Source: Methanomicrobiales archaeon
GTDB taxonomy: Archaea > Halobacteriota > Methanomicrobia > Methanomicrobiales > Methanospirillaceae
Assembly (NCBI GenBank): GCA_012520015.1
Contig: JAAYPD010000356.1
Span: 1 to 10,684, forward strand
DNA: 10,684 nt
Direction: 5' to 3'
Positions within the stretch are counted from its first letter, which is position 1, and every line of letters starts with the position of its first letter. The position numbers and the translations under genes are program-made. The notes under the pieces are model-generated. The model had not been told where the DNA came from and ran no database searches. It saw only the letters and a list, made by a program, of their open reading frames with translations. Shown one piece after another: positions 7,247-10,684 of the stretch.

Positions 7247-7834
7247 ATGACCATTGAGAAGAAAGGAGATATCTTAATTATTCAGAATCGTCAATTGTCT
7301 CAGTTAGATCTCTTTGTTTGTCGGATTTTGGACATTCTCACCGATTACACCTCATATGTCATTGTCAGTGGTTATGTCGCTATATTATTTGGAAGATCCC
7401 GAAGCACAGAAGACATAGATATCATCATCCCTTTTTGTAACTATTCTATTTTTAAAAGAATTCATGACACGTTTATAGAAAGAAGATACGAATTTTTAAA
7501 TGCAGAGGATGCTTCTGGTCTCTACTCGATATTAGTATCGGGATCAGCGATACGTCTCTGCGAAACAAATAGTTTTATACCAAATATCGAAATAAAATTT
7601 ACAAAAAATGAATCTGATGAGTATTCTCTCACTCACAGGATTGAATTGTTAATAGATGGAAAAAGTTTCTGGATTAGTCCCATTGAGATACAGATTGCAT
7701 TTAAGTTCTGGCTCGGCAGTGAAAAGGATATAGAAGATGCAATATTTATCCGGGAAGTATGCACCGATTTTATCGACAAAGATCTGCTCAGAGAATTTTG
7801 TTTATCCTTTGGAGTTGAAAATGAAACCTCCTGA
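7247..7834 (+). CDS. Minimal nucleotidyltransferase-fold protein, possible toxin-like partner
   Basis: A 195-residue protein with the core of the DNA polymerase beta-like nucleotidyltransferase fold. The segment VIVSGYVAILFGRSRSTEDIDIIIP (residues 38-62; given in part by SGYVAILFGRS and STEDIDIII) matches the Gly/Ser-Gly turn and helix followed by the DxD metal pair, Asp56 and Asp58. A possible third acidic ligand is Glu115 in IEIKF. The later FWLGSEKDIEDAIFI (155-169) matches the 'K-x-R-x-K-D-x-x-D' helix seen in nucleotidyltransferases of uncharacterised and AbiEii/MNT-like families. ATG 7247 has a CAGGG site six bases upstream. It overlaps the next gene by 14 bp in another frame. Known relatives modify tRNA or proteins, often as toxins or defence components; a housekeeping role is also possible. 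The fold is fairly clear, the function is not. Confidence 0.72.
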   Translation: MTIEKKGDILIIQNRQLSQLDLFVCRILDILTDYTSYVIVSGYVAILFGRSRSTEDIDIIIPFCNYSIFKRIHDTFIERRYEFLNAEDASGLYSILVSGSAIRLCETNSFIPNIEIKFTKNESDEYSLTHRIELLIDGKSFWISPIEIQIAFKFWLGSEKDIEDAIFIREVCTDFIDKDLLREFCLSFGVENETS

Positions 7835-8087
7835 CCTTGAATTTCGTGAAAAAAATCGCAAAGAAAGAATATGGTTTGTGAAAAAACAGGCTGAGTGGGT
7901 ACGTTCAGCTCCGAATGAAGTATGGAGTGAGCAACAATGCAAAATGATTAATGCCCTTTTTGCAAATAAGGACCAATTTCCACTGACTAAAGAAGAATAC
8001 CTGAATATGATAGAAAAGGCACGAATACTCTCTATGAGAAAAAAAGGTTCACCACCGCTTCCCAAGAGATTACGGCGTCTGGGATAA
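7821..8087 (+). CDS. Small basic protein paired with the nucleotidyltransferase, 88 residues
   Basis: An 88-residue, mainly helical and basic protein that I cannot assign to a named family. ATG 7821 is chosen because GGAG at 7811-7814 lies six bases upstream and because the frame before it lies inside the previous gene. The two genes overlap by 14 bp, implying translational coupling. The segment RIWFVKKQAEWVRSAPNEVW (residues 16-35) is followed by SEQQCKMINALF, and a helix around 56-72 is followed by a tail ending PPLPKRLRRLG. The coupling and the stoichiometry it implies suggest that it binds the nucleotidyltransferase, perhaps as regulator or antitoxin; the order, enzyme first, is opposite to many antitoxin-first modules. 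No DNA-binding motif is certain. Confidence 0.62.
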   Translation: MKPPDLEFREKNRKERIWFVKKQAEWVRSAPNEVWSEQQCKMINALFANKDQFPLTKEEYLNMIEKARILSMRKKGSPPLPKRLRRLG

Positions 8088-8138
8088 TATTCTGAATGAG
8101 AAACATTAAGAGTGTTTATCACACCTGCATGAGAGATA

Positions 8139-8152
8139 GAATATAAATAAAA
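8139..8152 (+). promoter_or_regulatory. Candidate TATA box for ogt
   Basis: GAATATAAATAAAA centres about 35 bases before ATG 8181. With an archaeal spacing of about 26 bases, transcription would start near 8170-8175 and give a leader of about ten bases or less. No clear Shine-Dalgarno sequence precedes the gene, which fits a nearly leaderless transcript. Confidence 0.4.
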
Positions 8153-8180
8153 ATAAATATCCGGCTAATTAGAGTTCAAA

Positions 8181-8657
8181 ATGATAAAAATGAAAAGTAT
8201 ATTTTTCTATCAGACACCCATCGGTAAAATAGGAATTGCAGAAAACGGAAATGCCATTACAAACCTGTATTTTCATGATGATATAATACCTGATGATGCT
8301 GTGGTTAAGGAAACAGAACTTTTAAAAGATGCAGGTAGACAATTAGAAGATTATTTCTCTGGAAAGCGAAAACATTTTGAACTTCCCCTTGAACCATCCG
8401 GCACTGAGTTTATGCTGAACGTCTGGAAAACACTTCAAAAAATTCCATATGGACAGACAAGAAATTACCAGGAGATAGCACAAATAATCGGAAATGAAAA
8501 TGCTTCAAGGGCAGTCGGACTTGCCAACAACAAAAATCCAATACCTGTCATTATTCCCTGCCACAGGGTTATCGGAAAAGATGGAAAATTGACCGGGTAC
8601 CGCGGCGGTCTTAATATCAAAGATTACCTGCTGAAACTGGAAAAGGCTCATGACTAA
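8181..8657 (+). CDS. ogt: Methylated-DNA--protein-cysteine methyltransferase (O6-alkylguanine-DNA alkyltransferase)
   Basis: A 158-residue DNA repair protein that transfers the alkyl group from O6-alkylguanine to its own cysteine in a single suicidal turnover. The active-site motif is IPCHRV with Cys127. The helix-turn-helix segment that probes DNA is around residues 91-115 (GQTRNYQEIAQIIG), ending in ASRAVGLANNKNP, where Arg110 matches the arginine finger. The C-terminal GKLTGYRGGLNIKDYLLKLE is typical. The N-terminal domain is short, as in many archaeal and bacterial Ogt proteins, and all key residues are present. The start is ATG 8181 or, four codons on, ATG 8190 (MKSIFFYQTP). It has its own TATA-like promoter, so it is probably transcribed apart from the upstream pair. 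Confidence 0.95.
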   Translation: MIKMKSIFFYQTPIGKIGIAENGNAITNLYFHDDIIPDDAVVKETELLKDAGRQLEDYFSGKRKHFELPLEPSGTEFMLNVWKTLQKIPYGQTRNYQEIAQIIGNENASRAVGLANNKNPIPVIIPCHRVIGKDGKLTGYRGGLNIKDYLLKLEKAHD

Positions 8658-8808
8658 CTATAAATTCGGGCCGAAAGACAGAAAATTCATCCATGTTGAT
8701 GAGTTCGTGTATGACGGGATTGAATCATTGATGATTTTGTCTAAAAGAGAGAAAAAATTTCTTACTGTAGGAACTTTTCCTTTTGGAACACCTATATCCT
8801 ATTGCTAA
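8650..8808 (+). CDS. Possible 52-residue small protein overlapping the end of ogt
   Basis: A short open frame whose ATG (8650) overlaps the last codons of ogt by 8 bp in another frame. A GGAAAAGG stretch, two to nine bases upstream, could act as a weak ribosome-binding site. The protein begins MTNYKFGPKDRKFIHVDEF and continues with ESLMILSKREKKFLTVG, ending PISYC. The alternation of charged and hydrophobic residues looks protein-like, but length alone does not exclude chance. I recognise no family. A translationally coupled accessory protein, or the remains of a longer gene, are alternatives. Confidence 0.3.
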   Translation: MTNYKFGPKDRKFIHVDEFVYDGIESLMILSKREKKFLTVGTFPFGTPISYC

Positions 8809-8905
8809 ATAGTTCCATTCTTATACAAAGGTATTTCACGGTGACTGCATATTATCAGTACAGCATTGACTGATATCCAATAGCAGTTGAATCCTGACGG
8901 TACCA

Positions 8906-8944
8906 GATATAGAAAATCTTTGAGTTATAAAAATCCAATATTGG
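8906..8944 (+). promoter_or_regulatory. Candidate promoter region of the acylphosphatase-like gene with a 10-bp palindrome
   Basis: GATATAGAAA at 8906-8915 is placed for transcription near 8937-8940. A better-looking TTATAAAAA (8925-8933) is centred only 17 bases before ATG 8946, too close for the usual archaeal spacing unless translation starts elsewhere. CCAATATTGG at 8935-8944 is a perfect 10-bp palindrome one base before the start codon and could be an operator. No strong ribosome-binding site is present. The preceding 8809-8905 holds no recognised gene or structure. Confidence 0.28.
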
Positions 8945-8945
8945 T

Positions 8946-9491
8946 ATGGAATCTTATAAATTATCCAGGTATTCAATACAGGTTTCAGGCACTGTCCAGA
9001 GGTTTGGATACCGCCATATTGTTCAGAATATAGCAAGAAAACTGAATATTACCGGTTATATTGAGAACCTTGAAGGATATGATGTACATATCATAGCCGA
9101 AGGGCGTGTAAATGATCTTGAAGCATTTATTAAGGCTATCAGGATTGTCGAATATCCAGTGGAAGTTGAAGAGATCTCTACAGTGGAAGAAGAATACTCA
9201 GGGAATTTTTCATATTTTAAGGTGAACAGAGGTTCTCCAGATGAAGAACTTGCAGAGAGATTTGATACTGCAATAGCAATTTTTTCACGAATGGAGAAGA
9301 AACAGGATATTGCCCTTGAAAAACATGATAAATCCATTTCTTTGCAGGAAGAAACACTGACTGAGGTTAAGGGAATGAGAACAGATCTGGATAATCATTT
9401 AAATAAAGAGATCTCTGAAATGCGTATCGAATTAAAAGAGATCAGAATGGCCTTGATAAATTATGGAATTATGACTGGCGTTCGGCCATGA
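8946..9491 (+). CDS. Acylphosphatase with a C-terminal coiled-coil extension
   Basis: A 181-residue protein with an N-terminal acylphosphatase domain (about residues 8-95) and a charged helical tail (about 98-175). Acylphosphatases hydrolyse the carboxyl-phosphate bond of small acyl phosphates such as acetyl phosphate or carbamoyl phosphate. The signature VSGTVQRFGYRHIVQ (13-27) carries the phosphate-binding Arg23, and GYIENLEG holds Asn41, the residue that positions water; both essential residues are present. Ordinary acylphosphatases are only about 90-100 residues. The tail (DEELAERFDTAIAIF, then ALEKHDKSISLQEETLTEVK and EISEMRIELKEIRMAL) has heptad-like hydrophobic spacing and no cysteine, so it probably forms a coiled coil for oligomerisation or partner binding. 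It faces the binding-protein gene tail-to-tail, with its own promoter upstream. The enzymatic domain is confident, the role of the tail unknown. Confidence 0.88.
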   Translation: MESYKLSRYSIQVSGTVQRFGYRHIVQNIARKLNITGYIENLEGYDVHIIAEGRVNDLEAFIKAIRIVEYPVEVEEISTVEEEYSGNFSYFKVNRGSPDEELAERFDTAIAIFSRMEKKQDIALEKHDKSISLQEETLTEVKGMRTDLDNHLNKEISEMRIELKEIRMALINYGIMTGVRP

Positions 9492-9551
9492 TAATCATCA
9501 GGGGTTATTCGGTTTAGAAAAAGCTCTTGATTATTCATCCGCATATCATAA

Positions 9552-9574
9552 TTTTTCGATCTCTTTTTTCTTTT
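9552..9574 (+). terminator. T-rich tract, probable terminator for the acylphosphatase gene
   Basis: The stretch from TTTTTCGATC through CTTTTTTCTTTT lies about 60-80 bases after the acylphosphatase stop and matches the pyrimidine-rich ends where archaeal polymerases stop. The rest of the convergent gap (9492-9616) contains no recognised gene. On the minus strand only short T runs, around 9518-9522 and 9609-9613, could stop the facing gene. Confidence 0.4.
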
Positions 9575-9616
9575 CAGATGAAGCCATAACAGGCCAGGGT
9601 TATGGTGGAAAAAGAA

Positions 9617-10624
9617 TTATACCTCTGGAGAATAATAATCTCCAGTCTCCACCCCTGAAACAAACTCTGCTGCGTACTCTTTAAGCACCTCTGCCGGACT
9701 TATATCTTTACACTCATCAGGGTGAAGAACTTTTGCAAGGTAAACAAGACCAGCAGGACTTCTGGGCCCAAAAATCAGGTCTCCATTCAGGACATACACC
9801 TGTTTCCTTTTTATTGCATCAAGAGATTCAAATCCTGTCCGGTTAAGAACACTATCCCGCACCTGGGCCAGTGCTTTCCCTGGTTTTGAGGATGCAGTTT
9901 TGATGATAATTCCCGGGTTTTCACTGATAACCCATTCAGGAGTGACTTTTGGCCACTGTTCCCCAAGATCTGCTGCAAGGTTTTTCCCCTTGGCAATTCC
10001 CATGAGAATATCAATGCCGCTGTCTTTGCCCTGGGCCGTGTAGTCAGTGTACCCCTCGATATATGCTGCAGGGAATTTGTCAGCAGAAATATTTGCTGTA
10101 CGGGAGACAACTTCGTTCTTCCACCTCTTCAGAAATGCGATATATGCCTTTGCCTTTTCTTCAGCCCCGATCATGGTACCAATAGACTGAATATCATGCT
10201 CAAGCGAGTTGAATTTGTAACAGTCCAGGTAAATGAGATTGATTCCAGCATTTGTCAATTGATCAGCGTTCTTTGGCTTTGAACTTGAGTACGTAATAAC
10301 AGCATCAGGTTTTAATGCAAGTATACGTTCAACACCCGGAGTCTGCCAGTCTCCCACGCTCATGGCTTTTGGGAGATGTCTCATGAGAGCGGTATCTTCC
10401 AGGGTGCTTTCCGTAAGTCCTACAACTTTATTACCGGCTCCCAGGGCAACCAGTGCTTCTGCTGCATCGCTGTTCAGGCAAACTATCCGTTCTGCAGGAT
10501 ATGTCAGGGTAATTATCTCTCCTGACGAATCGGTAAATTCTACCGAGGCACTGCAGATGGATGCTACACTAACCAGGACAAGTAAAATAATTGCAAATAT
10601 GTTGAAAATTTTCTTGTTTTTCAT
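9617..10624 (-). CDS. Periplasmic-type ABC substrate-binding protein, BtuF/FepB family (metal chelate or corrinoid uptake)
   Basis: A 335-residue exported protein of the iron-siderophore/cobalamin binding-protein family. ATG 10624 is chosen because a full GGTGA lies a few bases upstream and the coding sequence begins with a signal peptide (MKNKKIFNIFAIILLVLVSV, cleaved or retained near residues 24-27); an in-frame GTG at 10648 would place eight residues before it. No clean lipobox is seen, although a cysteine is at residue 24. The mature start matches the family: a short beta hairpin, then YPAERIVCLNSDAAEALVAL. The second lobe has TPEWVISENPGIIIKTAS, and the C-terminus ends YLAKVLHPDECKDISPAEVL. 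It would hand a chelated metal, haem-like or corrinoid ligand to a membrane permease and ATPase, which are not in the window. The substrate cannot be read from sequence; the corrinoid/tetrapyrrole neighbourhood makes a cobalt or corrinoid ligand plausible. Confidence 0.88.
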   Translation of the reverse strand: MKNKKIFNIFAIILLVLVSVASICSASVEFTDSSGEIITLTYPAERIVCLNSDAAEALVALGAGNKVVGLTESTLEDTALMRHLPKAMSVGDWQTPGVERILALKPDAVITYSSSKPKNADQLTNAGINLIYLDCYKFNSLEHDIQSIGTMIGAEEKAKAYIAFLKRWKNEVVSRTANISADKFPAAYIEGYTDYTAQGKDSGIDILMGIAKGKNLAADLGEQWPKVTPEWVISENPGIIIKTASSKPGKALAQVRDSVLNRTGFESLDAIKRKQVYVLNGDLIFGPRSPAGLVYLAKVLHPDECKDISPAEVLKEYAAEFVSGVETGDYYSPEV

Positions 10625-10684
10625 AATTTCACCATTGTTTAAGTTCACAGTTATGCAAGTTTCATAGGCCGGTCTTCCTGAATA
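10625..10684 (-). promoter_or_regulatory. Leader of the binding-protein gene with GGTGA ribosome-binding site
   Basis: On the minus strand GGTGA (10629-10633) lies four bases upstream of ATG 10624 and decides this start over GTG 10648. No TATA box is evident in the 60 bases visible, and one minus-strand frame could be the end of another gene (stop near 10652-10654), so the gene may belong to an operon that begins outside the window. Confidence 0.45.

Noticed and set aside
8139..8160. AT-rich stretch as a replication origin or repeat array
   Set aside because: Only a short run of A/T motifs with no flanking origin-box repeats; a TATA box explains it.
1..10684. CRISPR array, tRNA, rRNA or insertion-sequence ends
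   Set aside because: No spaced direct repeats, cloverleaf-like segments, transposase or paired terminal inverted repeats were found by eye.

Overview
The window reads as chromosomal DNA of a methanogenic euryarchaeon, most probably Methanomicrobiales and Methanospirillum-like. This is inferred from moderate A+T richness, archaeal signals (TATA-like boxes, GGTGA or GGAGG ribosome-binding sites, U-tract ends), and a gene set of nitrogenase-like reductase subunits, a CobN-type chelatase, a cob(I)alamin adenosyltransferase and an ABC binding protein. It is a reading of the sequence, not a database identification.

Region 1 (1-5808) is the core. Two plus-strand genes encode paralogous nitrogenase component-1-like subunits: the first is cut by the window edge and the second starts inside the first one's stop codon. 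They run tail-to-tail, with an 18-bp overlap, into a large minus-strand gene for a full-length CobN-type metal-chelatase large subunit. A two-subunit nitrogenase-like reductase beside a CobN/BchH-type chelatase recalls the logic of bacteriochlorophyll synthesis (BchH plus BchN/BchB) and of F430 synthesis (CfbC/CfbD). It suggests insertion of a metal into a tetrapyrrole and reduction of the ring. The substrate cannot be told from sequence.

Region 2 (5809-7211) holds an AT-rich divergent promoter region, an unrecognised 121-residue protein, a pair of U-tract repeats likely to be a terminator, a CobO/BtuR-type corrinoid adenosyltransferase and a possible translationally coupled 43-residue small protein.

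Region 3 (7204-8087) is a two-gene overlapping cassette: a minimal nucleotidyltransferase-fold protein and a small basic partner, laid out like a toxin-antitoxin or related defence module.

Region 4 (8139-9574) carries an O6-alkylguanine-DNA alkyltransferase (ogt), a possible 52-residue small protein overlapping its end, and an acylphosphatase with an unusual coiled-coil tail.

Region 5 (9617-10684) is a minus-strand gene for an exported BtuF/FepB-type substrate-binding protein for a metal chelate or corrinoid, facing the acylphosphatase tail-to-tail. Together with CobN and the adenosyltransferase it gives the window a corrinoid/tetrapyrrole theme, although the genes are not in one operon. No RNA genes, insertion sequences or CRISPR arrays were seen.
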